A stretch of DNA of 63,915 nucleotides from Clostridia bacterium (GCA_017501345.1 JAFVXC010000029.1:1-63915); one strand, 5' to 3'. Counted from the stretch's first letter, positions 43,063 to 52,933 are shown. Translations and numbers: made by a program. The notes: generated from the letters alone by a model not told the origin.

Positions 43063-43518
43063 TTATTTCTTCAGAAGAACACCGCTTTCGAGCACGAAGG
43101 TCACAGGACCGTCATTGACGAGTGAAACCTCCATATCGGCGCCGAAGCGCCCGGTCTCAACGGGGACCGTCAGCCGCATCCGTGCGGCAAAATGCTCGTA
43201 AAGTGCATTTGCGAGAGCAGGCGGTGCTGCAGTCGCGCAAAAATCGGGACGGTTGCCGTGGCGGTAGGAGCCGCACAGCGTGAAATTCGATACGAGCAGC
43301 ACACTGCCGGAGATATCCGTGACCGAGCGGTTCATCTTGCCGTTTTCGTCGGAGAATATCCGGAATTTCACGATCTTATCGACGAGCGCATCGGCATCTT
43401 TTTCCTCATCCCCTGCGGCAACGCCGAGCAGAATGAGAAGCCCCTCGTCACACGCACCGACGGTCTCACCGTCGATCTTCACCTCTGCGCGCTTCACGCG
43501 CTGTAATACTGCCGTCAT
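43063..43518 (-). CDS. dtd: D-aminoacyl-tRNA deacylase
   Basis: 151 aa, normal length. It removes D-amino acids and glycine mischarged on tRNA. The two active-site motifs are SNFTLCGSYRHGNRPDF (normally SQFTLYAD...RPSF) and NDGPVTFVLES with the Gly-cisPro pair. The Gln-to-Asn and Ser-to-Asp changes in the first motif are notable but conservative. It sits downstream of relA across a tandem-repeat spacer. Confidence 0.92.
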   Translation of the reverse strand: MTAVLQRVKRAEVKIDGETVGACDEGLLILLGVAAGDEEKDADALVDKIVKFRIFSDENGKMNRSVTDISGSVLLVSNFTLCGSYRHGNRPDFCATAAPPALANALYEHFAARMRLTVPVETGRFGADMEVSLVNDGPVTFVLESGVLLKK

Positions 43519-43550
43519 ATCAGAGATCCTCTTTCTTTGCTTGACTTATT

Positions 43551-43860
43551 TTCGGGACGGCGCTCAGTATTTTTCAAATTGCAGTAAATTCAGTGCGCCG
43601 CGCTTCCCCGTTCGTCTCCCCCTTTGGAAACATTCCGTTTCCGCTTGCGGAATGCGGCTGTTTAAGCCGCAAGGGATGTTTCGGGACGGCGCTCGGTATT
43701 TTTTGAATTGCAGTAAATTCAGAGCGCCGCGCTTCCCCGTTCGTCTCCCCCTTTGGAAACATTCCGTTTCCGCTTGCGGAATGCGGCTGTCTAAGCCGCA
43801 AGGGATGTTTCGGGACGGCGCTCGGTATTTTTTGAATTGCAGTAAATTCAGAGCGCCGTC
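43551..43860. repeat. Tandem 129-bp intergenic repeat, 2.4 copies
   Basis: Units start at 43551, 43680 and 43809 with TTCGGGACGGCGCTC; the third stops after 52 bp at the relA stop codon. Copies differ at only a few positions. Each unit holds an inverted pair GGCGCTC...GAGCGCC around an AT-rich core and a second hairpin GCTTGCGG...CCGCAAG. The open frame through it has a repeating, non-protein-like sequence. It fills the dtd-relA gap. Confidence 0.88.
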
Positions 43861-46078
43861 AGTACTGCCCTCTCGAGACGCTCTCCACGTCCTTCAGTCC
43901 CTTGATGCGGGAAACGATCGAATAATAATGCTCGAGATTCTTGCAAAGCACGGTCAGATTGACAACGATCATACCGTTTGACAGATTCTGCGTGCTGATC
44001 TGGCTCAGCGTCACGTGCATATCAAGGAGTGCTGTCGTAATATTTGCAAGCAGGGAGAGCGTATTGCTTGCGCGGATCGACATCAGCGCCTCGTAGCTGT
44101 TGTCACTGCTCTTTCCGCTCGCAGGCGTATCCCACTCAGCGCGCACGAAGCGATCCTTCGATTCTTCCTTTTCCTGCCCCGCAAGAACGTTCGGGCAATC
44201 CCTCTTGTGGATCGAAATGCCGTAGCCCTTCGTAATGAAGCCAATAATCGCATCCCCGGGAAGCGGATTACAGCACCGCGCGAACTTCACCTGACAGTCG
44301 ACGTCGCCGTCGATCAGGATGCCGCCCGTCGAAACGCGCCGCTTCTTCCCTTCTCTCAGGAGCTGCTCGGTATGCGCCGCAGGTGTCGTCTCCTCCGCAG
44401 GCTTCACGCGCTTATCGTACTCGTCGCGCAGCTTGACGAGGATCTTTGCAACCGCAAGACCGCCGTAGCCGACCGCGTTATAGAGGTCGTCCCGCGAATT
44501 CATACCGATCCGCTCCGCAAGCGCCGTCACGATCTCGTCGCGCACAGCAGGCGGTACCGCACGGCCGAACTTGCGGAGCTCCGCGTCGATCATACTGATG
44601 CCGAGATCGATATTTTCGCTCCGCTTTTCCTTTTTGAACCATTGGCGGATCTTATTGCGCGCCTCGCTCGTCTTGACGATGCCGAGCCAGTCTCTGCTCG
44701 GTCCCTTCGTGCTTTGCGAGGTGATGATCTCAATGATGTCGCCGTTCTGCGGCGTCTTGTCGATCGGTACGATCATTCCGTTGATCTTCGCACCGACCAT
44801 TCGGTTTCCGACCGCCGAGTGGATGCTGTACGCGAAATCAATGACGCACGAGCCCTGCGGCAGGGTGATCACGTCACCCTTCGGCGTGAATACGTAGACC
44901 TCCTCCTGATAGAGGTCGGTCTTGAGCGCACGGATCAGCTCCTCGGAATCGGTCGTCTCGGTCTCCTCAAGAAGGCGCGAGATCCACTCGAGCTTACTGT
45001 CGTTTCCTCCGCTCTTTGCGGTGTTACCCGTCTTATATTTCCAGTGTGCCGCGATACCGTAGTCTGCGATGTGGTGCATCGTCCAGGTACGGATCTGCAC
45101 CTCGAACGGCACGCCCTCGCGTCCGATGACCGTCGTATGAAGCGACTGGTACATATTCGGCTTCGGCGTTGAAATATAGTCCTTGAATCTTCCGGGAATC
45201 GACTTGTACATTTCGTGCACGATGCCGAGGACGGTGTAACACTCAAGCTCAGTGTCTACGATCACACGGAGGGCGTAAAAGTCGAAGATCTCGTCGATGC
45301 TCTTCGATTGATTGAACATCTTTTTATAAACGCTGTAGGTCGACTTGATCCGTCCCTCAATGCGGAAGGATATTCCATACTCCGCCAGCTTCTCCGACAT
45401 TTCTCTCCGAACGTTGTCAATGAGATCGGTGTGCTCGCCGTAATGATGCTCGACCCCCTCCTCGACCTCCTTAAAGCCGATAGGGTCAAGGTAGCGCAGA
45501 CTGAGATTTTCAAGCTCGTGCTTGATCTTCTGCATACCGAGGCGGTGTGCAAGGGGGGCATAGACCTGCATCGTTTCGAGCGCCGTCGCGCGCTGCTTGT
45601 CCTCACGCTTTGCCGACAGCGTACGCATATTGTGCAGTCTGTCGCAAAGCTTGATGATGATCACGCGGATATCCTTCGACATCGCGAGAAGCATCTTTCG
45701 AACGGTCTCGAGGTGTGCCTCCTCCTTCTCCGAAACGTCGATCGGGACGATCTTCGTCAGACCGTCAACGAGAAGTGCGACGTCATCCCCGAAGGTCTTT
45801 TTGAGCACGGAAAGCTCGACCTGACAATCCTCCACTACGTCGTGTAAAAGCGCCGCGCAGATCGAATCGGTATCAAGCCCAAAGCCTCCGAGGATCTCCG
45901 CGACCGCTACGGGGTGCGTAATGTAGGGCTCTCCGCTGACGCGGAACTGTCCCTCGTGAAGCCCGCGCGCAAAATCGTACGCCATACGGATCTTGTCGAA
46001 GTCGTACTTGTCTCCGCTCGTTTCAAGAATACCGATCAGATGATTGATATTACTGTGTGCCATATCGGTCTGCATCAT
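43859..46078 (-). CDS. relA: Bifunctional (p)ppGpp synthetase/hydrolase
   Basis: 739 aa from the ATG at 46078 with AAGGAAGG upstream; the frame extends further but without a site. Domains in order are an HD hydrolase (LLHDVVEDC near residue 60), a synthetase domain (VDTELECYTVLG, AHWKYKTG), TGS (VFTPKGDVITLPQGS) and a C-terminal ACT domain. It makes and degrades (p)ppGpp in the stringent response. It lies 64 bp after recJ; apt, often between these two in Firmicutes, is absent. Confidence 0.95.
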   Translation of the reverse strand: MMQTDMAHSNINHLIGILETSGDKYDFDKIRMAYDFARGLHEGQFRVSGEPYITHPVAVAEILGGFGLDTDSICAALLHDVVEDCQVELSVLKKTFGDDVALLVDGLTKIVPIDVSEKEEAHLETVRKMLLAMSKDIRVIIIKLCDRLHNMRTLSAKREDKQRATALETMQVYAPLAHRLGMQKIKHELENLSLRYLDPIGFKEVEEGVEHHYGEHTDLIDNVRREMSEKLAEYGISFRIEGRIKSTYSVYKKMFNQSKSIDEIFDFYALRVIVDTELECYTVLGIVHEMYKSIPGRFKDYISTPKPNMYQSLHTTVIGREGVPFEVQIRTWTMHHIADYGIAAHWKYKTGNTAKSGGNDSKLEWISRLLEETETTDSEELIRALKTDLYQEEVYVFTPKGDVITLPQGSCVIDFAYSIHSAVGNRMVGAKINGMIVPIDKTPQNGDIIEIITSQSTKGPSRDWLGIVKTSEARNKIRQWFKKEKRSENIDLGISMIDAELRKFGRAVPPAVRDEIVTALAERIGMNSRDDLYNAVGYGGLAVAKILVKLRDEYDKRVKPAEETTPAAHTEQLLREGKKRRVSTGGILIDGDVDCQVKFARCCNPLPGDAIIGFITKGYGISIHKRDCPNVLAGQEKEESKDRFVRAEWDTPASGKSSDNSYEALMSIRASNTLSLLANITTALLDMHVTLSQISTQNLSNGMIVVNLTVLCKNLEHYYSIVSRIKGLKDVESVSRGQY

Positions 46079-46142
46079 ACGAAAGAAGCACCTTCCTTTC
46101 CGAAATTCCGAGAATAGGGCCTCGCCTCGCGGGATGGACTCT

Positions 46143-48455
46143 TTATCTCGGGACTGTATCGCACTGCTTCCGAAGCGTGCGAAGCACCGCAGAGGTCTCA
46201 AGCGGCGTTTTTGCGGCATTTTTGAATACCTCGATCCTGTAGCATCCGTCCTCCTGCCGTTCACACGAGCAGAGGCGCAGATCCGCGAGAATATCGAGGG
46301 CGCAGAAGAATTTTCCGTACCCGACCTGCCCCGGCGCCGAGAGATTCATCGCGGCGAGGATCATTCGGTCGGAGAGCAGTGCGTGTCCGTATCTGCACTG
46401 CGACTTCAGATAGGAATAGACCACCGCAACGTCGTCTCTGCACGGAAGGAAATTCTCCTCGGGTGAGAAAACGGCTCCGCCGCGGATCTCCTCAAGCCTC
46501 TTCTTCTCGGATTCGAGCAGAAGTCGGTCGGTCTCGGACTGCCGCACCTCCTGCACCATCAGCTGAAGCGTCCTGAGGTTGCGGTATTCATTGATATCGA
46601 GCGTAAATATAAGGTCGATCCGTTCGCCCTCCGAATAGGGGAACTGGAAGGATGACACGTTGAAGCACATCGCGTAGAAGGTGATTCCCGCTCTTTCGAC
46701 GACGAGCTTCATATGCTTGCCGCCGCTGATCGGAATGATCTTCCTTAGCGTCACGTCACGCAGGAGAAAGCTCGGCGTGGGATTCGAAACACCGTACGGC
46801 TCGAGCCTGTAAAGCTCGACCGCCAGCTGCATCGTGAGTTCACGGATACTGACCTCGCAATCGGCCTCGACCGAGGCACAGGTCTCCTCCTCGGGGATGC
46901 GCGAGCGCACGTATTCGTTGATCCTTTCGCGGAAGGCGTCGATCTTGCCTCTCTTCACCGTCAGCCCTGCAGCAAGCTCGTGTCCGCCGAATTTACACAG
47001 AAGATCCTCGCAGTAGCCCATCGCTTCAACGAGATTGATCCCCTTCACACTTCGCCCGGAGCCCTTTCCGACGTCATCGTCGGACGGCTCTCCACCCTTC
47101 GCCCCCTCAAAGGAAACAAGGATCGACGGCATTCCGTACCGCTCGGTCAGTCGCGAAGCGACGATACCGATGATGCCCTGCTGCCAGTCATCGGCGGCAA
47201 GCACGAGGAAGCGATCGGTCTCAAGATAGCCGCCCTCCTCGATCTTTCTGTACGCCGCCTCTGCGATGCGGTTCTCCTCGACCTGCCGTGTGCGATTGAT
47301 CTCGCAAAGCTCCTCGGCAAGCGCGCGCGCCTCCTCGTCCGACTCGGCAAGCAAAAGCTCGACCGCCTTGGTCGCACTGCTGATGCGTCCTGCCGCATTC
47401 AACCTCGGCGCAAGCCCGAAGCCGATAAAGCCCGACGTGATCTTTCGCTTCTTCGGTGCAATGCGCGGGGGAAGTCCCGTCACATTCTTCGACGTGCTCG
47501 ACGGCGTTGCAGACGCCGCTTCGATCAAAGCCGCAAGTCCCTTTCGGCCGGTCGCCGCGATCATACGGAGACCGAGCGTCACGATCAGACGGTTCTCGTC
47601 CCGCACAGGCATCACGTCCGCGATCGTACCGATCGCCGTGAGATCGGCGAACTCGTTGTATACCCGCCGTACACCCTCGATCATCGGCTGACCGCTTTCA
47701 CGTGAAAGCGTCATTTCATACGCACAAAGAAGCTTGAACACAACGCCGACGCCCGCAAGCTCCTTAAAGGGATACGTACAGTCAGGTCTGTGAGGATTCA
47801 CCACCGCGCACGCACGCGGCAATTCACTCTTACATTCGTGATGGTCGGTCACGACCACCTCGATTCCCTTCTCCCGTGCGTATTCGACCTCCTCGTTCGC
47901 AGTAATACCGGTGTCAACGGTGATCATCAGGGAGACCTGCTTCTCCGCGAGGCGATCGATCGCCGCACAGGAAACGCCGTAGCCCTCCCCGTTTCTGCTC
48001 GGTATGTAATAGCTCACGTCCGCGCCCTTGCTACGGAGGAAGAGATACAGCATACTGACCGACGTGACACCGTCGACGTCGTAGTCGCCGTAGATCACGA
48101 TCCGCTCGCCATTTTCGACCGCGCGTCGGACGCGGCAGATCGCCGCCTCCATATCCTTCATCAAAAAGGGATCGTGCAGGAGCGCATCGTCATTTTTAAT
48201 GAACGCCTCTGCCGCCTCCTTCGTCCTGTATCCGCGAATGTAAAGAAGCCGCGCCGTGATCATCGAAACGCCGAGCGCCTCAGCGATCTCACGAACGCAC
48301 GCCTCCGATTCCCGAACCGCGGCGTCGTCACTGCCGTGCAGTGCGTACCGAACGCTCCAGGTCTTGCCCTTCCGTCCGTAGTGTCTATGTCCGTCTGCCG
48401 TTTCCTGTGCCGTCTCCGTAGGGTGCTCACCCTGTCTTACTTCAAGCTCTTCCAT
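46143..48455 (-). CDS. recJ: Single-stranded-DNA-specific exonuclease RecJ
   Basis: 770 aa, the long Firmicutes form. DHH-family motifs are IYGDYDVDGVTS, MITVDTG, VVTDHHE and the DHHA1 region, with an OB-fold at roughly 480-590 and a C-terminal extension. It degrades single strands 5' to 3' in repair and recombination. The first 45 residues are low-complexity and charged, so an internal start is possible, though the SELFxLKE-like segment is not one of the conserved motifs. Confidence 0.93.
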   Translation of the reverse strand: MEELEVRQGEHPTETAQETADGHRHYGRKGKTWSVRYALHGSDDAAVRESEACVREIAEALGVSMITARLLYIRGYRTKEAAEAFIKNDDALLHDPFLMKDMEAAICRVRRAVENGERIVIYGDYDVDGVTSVSMLYLFLRSKGADVSYYIPSRNGEGYGVSCAAIDRLAEKQVSLMITVDTGITANEEVEYAREKGIEVVVTDHHECKSELPRACAVVNPHRPDCTYPFKELAGVGVVFKLLCAYEMTLSRESGQPMIEGVRRVYNEFADLTAIGTIADVMPVRDENRLIVTLGLRMIAATGRKGLAALIEAASATPSSTSKNVTGLPPRIAPKKRKITSGFIGFGLAPRLNAAGRISSATKAVELLLAESDEEARALAEELCEINRTRQVEENRIAEAAYRKIEEGGYLETDRFLVLAADDWQQGIIGIVASRLTERYGMPSILVSFEGAKGGEPSDDDVGKGSGRSVKGINLVEAMGYCEDLLCKFGGHELAAGLTVKRGKIDAFRERINEYVRSRIPEEETCASVEADCEVSIRELTMQLAVELYRLEPYGVSNPTPSFLLRDVTLRKIIPISGGKHMKLVVERAGITFYAMCFNVSSFQFPYSEGERIDLIFTLDINEYRNLRTLQLMVQEVRQSETDRLLLESEKKRLEEIRGGAVFSPEENFLPCRDDVAVVYSYLKSQCRYGHALLSDRMILAAMNLSAPGQVGYGKFFCALDILADLRLCSCERQEDGCYRIEVFKNAAKTPLETSAVLRTLRKQCDTVPR

Positions 48456-48579
48456 CAGTATATATCCTACAATTCTATCTTCAATAATTCAGTATATCCG
48501 TATATTCCGTCCCACACACAAAGGCGATCGGAGGGCACTTCATTTCTCCCCTACCTCCGAAAAGCCACACACAGTAAAA

Positions 48580-50259
48580 TTACGATCGCTCCGTTTCCAC
48601 GGGAGCAAACCGTCGAATGATCGCAAGCGCCGCACGAACGCCGTCGACCGCGGCACTGGTGATACCGCCCGCATATCCCGCACCCTCCCCGATCGGATAG
48701 ATCATCGGAAAGCCGATCGCCGTCATTTCGGGCGACCGCAGAAGCCTTACGGGGGACGAGGTGCGCGTTTCGACACCGGTCAGAACGGCGTCCCTGTCGT
48801 CGTATCCCCTGAGCTTTCTCCCGAAGGAGACAAATCCGCGTCGAAGCGTCTCTGTGACTGTCGCGGGGAAAAGCGCATCCACCCGTGCAGGCGTCACCGC
48901 CCCCCTCGAATAGGTCGGCTCGATCCGCCCGATGTCCTGCTTCAGCGTTCCGTCGAGGAAATCCCCGAGCAGCTGGATCGGCGCCGCATACGCACCGCCG
49001 CCCGCACGGAACGCCTTTTCCTCAAGAGCGCGCTGATACTCGATACCGCCCTCGGGCGTGTTGCCGTAATCCTCACATGAAACCGATACCGCGACCGCCG
49101 CAACGGCGTTCTTCCCGTCACGCGCGTGACAGCTCATACCGTTGACCACGACGCCGCCCTCCTCGGACGCCGCCGCAACGACCGTTCCACCCGGGCACAT
49201 ACAGAAGGTGTATACCCCCCGCTCCCCCGTGGTATCGGACAGATTGTACTCGGCGTGACCGAGCGCGGGATGCCCTGCATAGTCACCGTACATCGCACGG
49301 TCGATCTCACTCTGGAGATGCTCGACACGCACGCCGACCGAAAAGGGCTTCGGCACGACGGGAAAACCCTCACGGATCAGCATCCGCTGGGTATCCCTCG
49401 CGCTGTGACCGAGTGCAAGCACGAGCGGACCGCACAAAAGATCGCCACCGCTCGTTTTCGCAACAAGTGCGCCGTCGCTCCTCGGATCCGCGATCCCGTC
49501 AAGCCGCGTACGGTACAGAACGGTTCCGCCAAGCGCCTCGATGCGCAGAAGCAAACGCTCGACGACACCGACGAGCAGATCGGTTCCGATATGCGGCCGC
49601 GCATCGGTGAGGATCTCCTCAGGAGCACCGCACTCAACGAAACGGCGCAGAACGTACGCGCATTTTTCATCTCCGATGCGCGTGATCAGCTTTCCGTCCG
49701 AGAAGGTTCCCGCACCGCCCGCGCCAAACTGCACGTTCGACTCGGTGTCGAGGACCCCTGTTTTCATAAACCGTTCATTCGTTTCGACACGGCGACGGAC
49801 GTCGTCACCGCGATCAATCAGGATCGGACGGTAGCCCTCCTCTGCGAGAAGAAGCGCGCAGAAAAGCCCCGCAGGTCCCATCCCTACCACGAGCGGTCTT
49901 TCGGGCGCGGGAGCCGTTCCCCGGATGATCTCGGGCGTGCCGTCGTTTGTCACGACCCTTGCGGATATCCCCCCGAGTGCCCTCTGCTCGGCAGCTGACA
50001 GCCTGACTGCACCGCCAAAGCGCGCGAGAACCGAATAGACCGCACGAACCGTACGGACTCCGCCGCGAACGCGCGCATCCACCGATCGCTTATAAACCGA
50101 AAGCTCCGCGCCTTCTGTGATCCCAACGCGACGAAGAAGTCGCCGCGCCTCCGACAGTGCCGCGTCCTCGGCGTCGTCTATCGAGATTGCGATCCCCGAC
50201 AAGAGGATCGCCCGCACGTCCGTGGTCTCTATCCGCTTGTCACTCGGATTCTTTTTCAT
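48580..50259 (-). CDS. FAD-dependent dehydrogenase of the COG2509 family
   Basis: 559 aa from the ATG at 50259, behind GGAAGGGCGG; an upstream ATG at 50346 adds 29 unconserved residues. FAD motif VVGMGPAGLFCALLLAEEG at about residue 110, FGAGGAGTFSDGKL and GEGAGYAGGITSAAVDG near the end are all hallmarks of this conserved but uncharacterised family. The N-terminal 90 residues form a small alpha/beta domain. The substrate is unknown; the gene often accompanies housekeeping loci. Confidence 0.88.
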   Translation of the reverse strand: MKKNPSDKRIETTDVRAILLSGIAISIDDAEDAALSEARRLLRRVGITEGAELSVYKRSVDARVRGGVRTVRAVYSVLARFGGAVRLSAAEQRALGGISARVVTNDGTPEIIRGTAPAPERPLVVGMGPAGLFCALLLAEEGYRPILIDRGDDVRRRVETNERFMKTGVLDTESNVQFGAGGAGTFSDGKLITRIGDEKCAYVLRRFVECGAPEEILTDARPHIGTDLLVGVVERLLLRIEALGGTVLYRTRLDGIADPRSDGALVAKTSGGDLLCGPLVLALGHSARDTQRMLIREGFPVVPKPFSVGVRVEHLQSEIDRAMYGDYAGHPALGHAEYNLSDTTGERGVYTFCMCPGGTVVAAASEEGGVVVNGMSCHARDGKNAVAAVAVSVSCEDYGNTPEGGIEYQRALEEKAFRAGGGAYAAPIQLLGDFLDGTLKQDIGRIEPTYSRGAVTPARVDALFPATVTETLRRGFVSFGRKLRGYDDRDAVLTGVETRTSSPVRLLRSPEMTAIGFPMIYPIGEGAGYAGGITSAAVDGVRAALAIIRRFAPVETERS

Positions 50260-50390
50260 AGATTCCGCCCTTCCTTCGTGAGGAGCACCGATTCGCTCCG
50301 CTTCCGTGATCCATAGGAAAACACACCGCTCACAAGCAGAATGCAAGGAGCGGCTGTTCCCATATAATTCTTTATTTCAGTACCCGACAA

Positions 50391-51359
50391 TCATTTTTTC
50401 TCGTCAGGGGATACCCCCGCACGGTTCTTTTCCTTTTCGGGCTTCTTATGCTTCTTCGTCGTCGAGACGGTCAGCGACGAGCCGTCGCCCCAATCCTCGA
50501 GCCTCGTGTTGTAATTGCTGAGCAGGAGGGTCAATTCGGCGTGGAGCTCCTCCTTGCTGTATCCGCGCTTCAGCTCGTCACCGAGCGCGATCGAGATCGT
50601 ACCCGTCTCCTCCGAAACGACGATCGCCACGGCATCGGTGCATTCGCTGATGCCGATCGCCGCCTTGTGACGCTCACCGAGCGCATCGTCCAGTCCCTCG
50701 GGGTCTGCAGGGGGAAGCTGACATCCCGTCGCACGGATCCTACCGTTTTCGATCACCATAGCACCGTCGTGCAGAGGCGATCCGTTGTAAAAGACAGTAC
50801 GGATCAGCGCGGAGCTGACCTCGGCATTCAGAACGCGTCCCTTGATGGTGTACTCACGCAGACCGCTCGCGCGCTTCAGAACGATGAGTGCACCCGTTTG
50901 CGTTTCGGACATCTGCACGACCGCATCACAAACCTCGTCGATCACGCGTGCGGTCTTCTTCGACGTTCCCGACGAGCCGCGCCGCTTCACAATAGACGCG
51001 ATCTTCTCGGGCAAACAGCCGATGAGACGCAAAATATCGCGGATCTCATCGTGATACAGGACGAGCAGAACGATCAGAAAGACCGACCACACGGTATCTC
51101 CGAAGGCAGACAGGAGCGGAAGTCCGATCAGCTTACAAAGACCGAGCAAAAGCATCACGAAGATGCTGCCCATAATCATCTTGCCCGCTCTGCGGCGCAT
51201 CAGATACACGAAAAGAACGACCAGAACAGCGGCGACGCAAATGAAATCAAGCACCTCGAGAAATCCGATATCCTTGAACCACGTGCTCGGGTTTTCAAGA
51301 TCGCCGAGCGGCGAATCGTTCGGCACGGATGCCGCGTAAGATATGTAACGACTGAACAC
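50391..51359 (-). CDS. cdaA: Membrane diadenylate cyclase
   Basis: 322 aa. Three membrane helices within residues 35-105, a coiled-coil, then the DAC domain with HDGAMVI for the catalytic Asp and ERHKAAIGISE where most enzymes have RHR. It makes cyclic di-AMP from two ATP. The RHR-to-RHK change at a nucleotide-binding motif deserves notice but is conservative. No ybbR gene follows, although ybbR usually partners cdaA. The tail after the domain is basic and disordered. Confidence 0.92.
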   Translation of the reverse strand: MFSRYISYAASVPNDSPLGDLENPSTWFKDIGFLEVLDFICVAAVLVVLFVYLMRRRAGKMIMGSIFVMLLLGLCKLIGLPLLSAFGDTVWSVFLIVLLVLYHDEIRDILRLIGCLPEKIASIVKRRGSSGTSKKTARVIDEVCDAVVQMSETQTGALIVLKRASGLREYTIKGRVLNAEVSSALIRTVFYNGSPLHDGAMVIENGRIRATGCQLPPADPEGLDDALGERHKAAIGISECTDAVAIVVSEETGTISIALGDELKRGYSKEELHAELTLLLSNYNTRLEDWGDGSSLTVSTTKKHKKPEKEKNRAGVSPDEKK

Positions 51360-51465
51360 CTGTCACCTCTCCCTTCGATATGGAGCCACCCATAAAGCGG
51401 CACCACGAATTTGCACACGCTTACATTGCAAAATGCACACATAGAGCCATACAAGAACACTTTAT

Positions 51466-51494
51466 ATTTTAACACATTTCCCTTCCCTTTGCAA
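51466..51494 (-). promoter_or_regulatory. Promoter of cdaA
   Basis: On the minus strand TTGCAA (51489-51494), 17-bp spacer, TAAAAT (51466-51471), 106 bp before the start. Confidence 0.6.
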
Positions 51495-51560
51495 AGGGGT
51501 TTTCAAATATTTATAAATAATTTGTCATTTGTACATTTTCAGTACACATTTGAAAAGACA

Positions 51561-51595
51561 AAAAAAGAGTCGGGTCTTTTCGACCCAACTCTTTT
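51561..51595 (-). terminator. Terminator of the rplU-prp-rpmA operon
   Basis: AAAAGAGTTGGGTC/GACCCGACTCTTTT with one mismatch and T-run on the minus strand, 18 bp after the rpmA stop. Confidence 0.85.
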
Positions 51596-51613
51596 ATCAA
51601 ACATCAATACGGA

Positions 51614-51895
51614 TTATTCCGCAGCGTAAACGCTGACCTGCTTCTTGCCGCCTGCGACCGCCTCAAACTTGACGGTGCCGTCGATCAGAGCGAAGAGGGT
51701 GTCATCGGTGCCGATGCCGACGTTCTTGCCGGGACGGATCGCGGTGCCTCTCTGTCTGACGATGATGTTACCGGCTCTGACTGCCTGTCCGTCAGCCTTC
51801 TTGACGCCAAGACGCTTGGACTCACTGTCACGGCCGTTCTTCGTAGAACCTACGCCCTTCTTATGAGCGAAGAACTGCAAGCTGATTCTTAACAT
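51614..51895 (-). CDS. rpmA: 50S ribosomal protein L27
   Basis: 93 aa from the ATG at 51895. It starts [14 protein letters not shown], so it has the nine-residue Firmicutes extension ending in LQFF that must be cut off by Prp. The mature N-terminus AHKKG then reaches the peptidyl-transferase centre. [15 protein letters not shown] and GTDDTLFA are the usual conserved parts. The frame is open further upstream, but only this start fits the family. Confidence 0.97.
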   Translation of the reverse strand: MLRISLQFFAHKKGVGSTKNGRDSESKRLGVKKADGQAVRAGNIIVRQRGTAIRPGKNVGIGTDDTLFALIDGTVKFEAVAGGKKQVSVYAAE

Positions 51896-51958
51896 AGTGC
51901 GTGACCATACCTTTCTTTCAGATTGTGGACCGCATCCCGTGCGGTCTCTGTTCATAGC

Positions 51959-52339
51959 TTACTCGTAATCCCGATCCTCTACCGATACCGAAAAGCCCGT
52001 ATCCCTCGTGAACTCATACATATCGTCGTGAAGGAGCATATCCTCGAGCATTGTGTAATAAGTAAGGAAAAGACCCGAAACCGCGTACCGTACGCGGTCG
52101 TCCTCCTCGAATTCCGGAAGCGCCGCCTTCGAACGAACCGAAATCGTTGCGTTCTCCTCGTCGATCCGATAATCCGCCTTGGATCCGTAAACCTCTTCGA
52201 TGGCATCCACGATGTACATCGTGATCGAGGACAGCATCGCGCAGAAGGGATCTGCTCCCCACTCGCCAAATCCAACGTGTCCTCTTTCCTCAAAGCCATA
52301 GAAGATTCCCTGACTTCTGTAAAAAACGATCTTTGTCAT
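51959..52339 (-). CDS. prp: Ribosomal-processing cysteine protease Prp
   Basis: 126 aa. The catalytic pair is His21 in ERGHVGFGEWG and Cys33 in DPFCAMLS. It sits between rplU and rpmA as in all Firmicutes with the extended L27, and removes the LQFF leader of L27. The C-terminal 35 residues after the dimer helix are longer and more acidic than usual. Confidence 0.93.
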   Translation of the reverse strand: MTKIVFYRSQGIFYGFEERGHVGFGEWGADPFCAMLSSITMYIVDAIEEVYGSKADYRIDEENATISVRSKAALPEFEEDDRVRYAVSGLFLTYYTMLEDMLLHDDMYEFTRDTGFSVSVEDRDYE

Positions 52340-52378
52340 TTTTCAGAAAAACTGTTGTAGCCTTGACCGCCCGTACAA

Positions 52379-52696
52379 TTATGCGTTGTACTCGATCGCG
52401 GTAATTTCCAGCTGCGTATAAGGCTGTCTGTGACCGATCTTCTTCTTCTCGTTCTTCTTAGCCTTGTACTTGATAACGTCGATCTTCTTTGCCTTGCCGT
52501 TCTTCTTGACAAGCGCCTTAACAACAGCGCCTGCAACAACGGGAGAACCTGCAACAAAGCCGGACTCTGCGGAAATTGCCTTAACAGCTTCGATGGTATA
52601 CTCGCTACCTTCTTCAACGTCAAGCTTCTCGACGTAGATTACGTCGCCTTTCTCGACCATATACTGCTTTCCGCCTGTTTCGATTACTGCGTACAC
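52379..52696 (-). CDS. rplU: 50S ribosomal protein L21
   Basis: 105 aa from GTG 52696 with GAGAGGTG six bases upstream; no ATG fits, and the first residues [11 protein letters not shown] are those of L21. It is the first gene of the operon, 40 bp before prp. The [28 protein letters not shown] C-terminus, rich in Lys, is the rRNA-binding loop. Confidence 0.97.
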   Translation of the reverse strand: MYAVIETGGKQYMVEKGDVIYVEKLDVEEGSEYTIEAVKAISAESGFVAGSPVVAGAVVKALVKKNGKAKKIDVIKYKAKKNEKKKIGHRQPYTQLEITAIEYNA

Positions 52697-52810
52697 GAAA
52701 AGCACCTCTCTTTCAAATAGACTCGCTGCGTATGGGAGGCATCGTTTCGAAGCGACAAAGGTCGTCCGAAAATCCGCGCTTGAAAAAAGCCCCATTTCAT
52801 GCGGCACACT
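52697..52810 (-). promoter_or_regulatory. 5' leader of rplU, possible L21 leader RNA
   Basis: About 110 nt between the promoter and the GTG start, rich in short inverted repeats (GGGGCTTTTTTCAAGC, TCGCTTCGAAACGA, CGCAGCGAG). Firmicutes rplU genes commonly carry an autoregulatory L21 leader at this place. I could not match the consensus by eye. Confidence 0.4.
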
Positions 52811-52839
52811 ATTATAACACGTCGGGATCCGTTTGTCAA
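52811..52839 (-). promoter_or_regulatory. Promoter of the rplU operon
   Basis: On the minus strand TTGACA (52834-52839), 17-bp spacer, TATAAT (52811-52816): a full-consensus site. Confidence 0.88.
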
Positions 52840-52933
52840 GGGCTTTTCTGAAATTTTTTATCAGAAATAGCAAAAAGCGACGGCAAGGATACTGCGTCGA
52901 CCGCTCAGGCATCCTTGCCGCTTCCCGTCTCGA

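Noticed and set aside
43280..43981. Repetitive plus-strand protein in the dtd-relA region
   Set aside because: It is antisense to dtd and relA, and its repeats simply follow the 129-bp DNA repeat.
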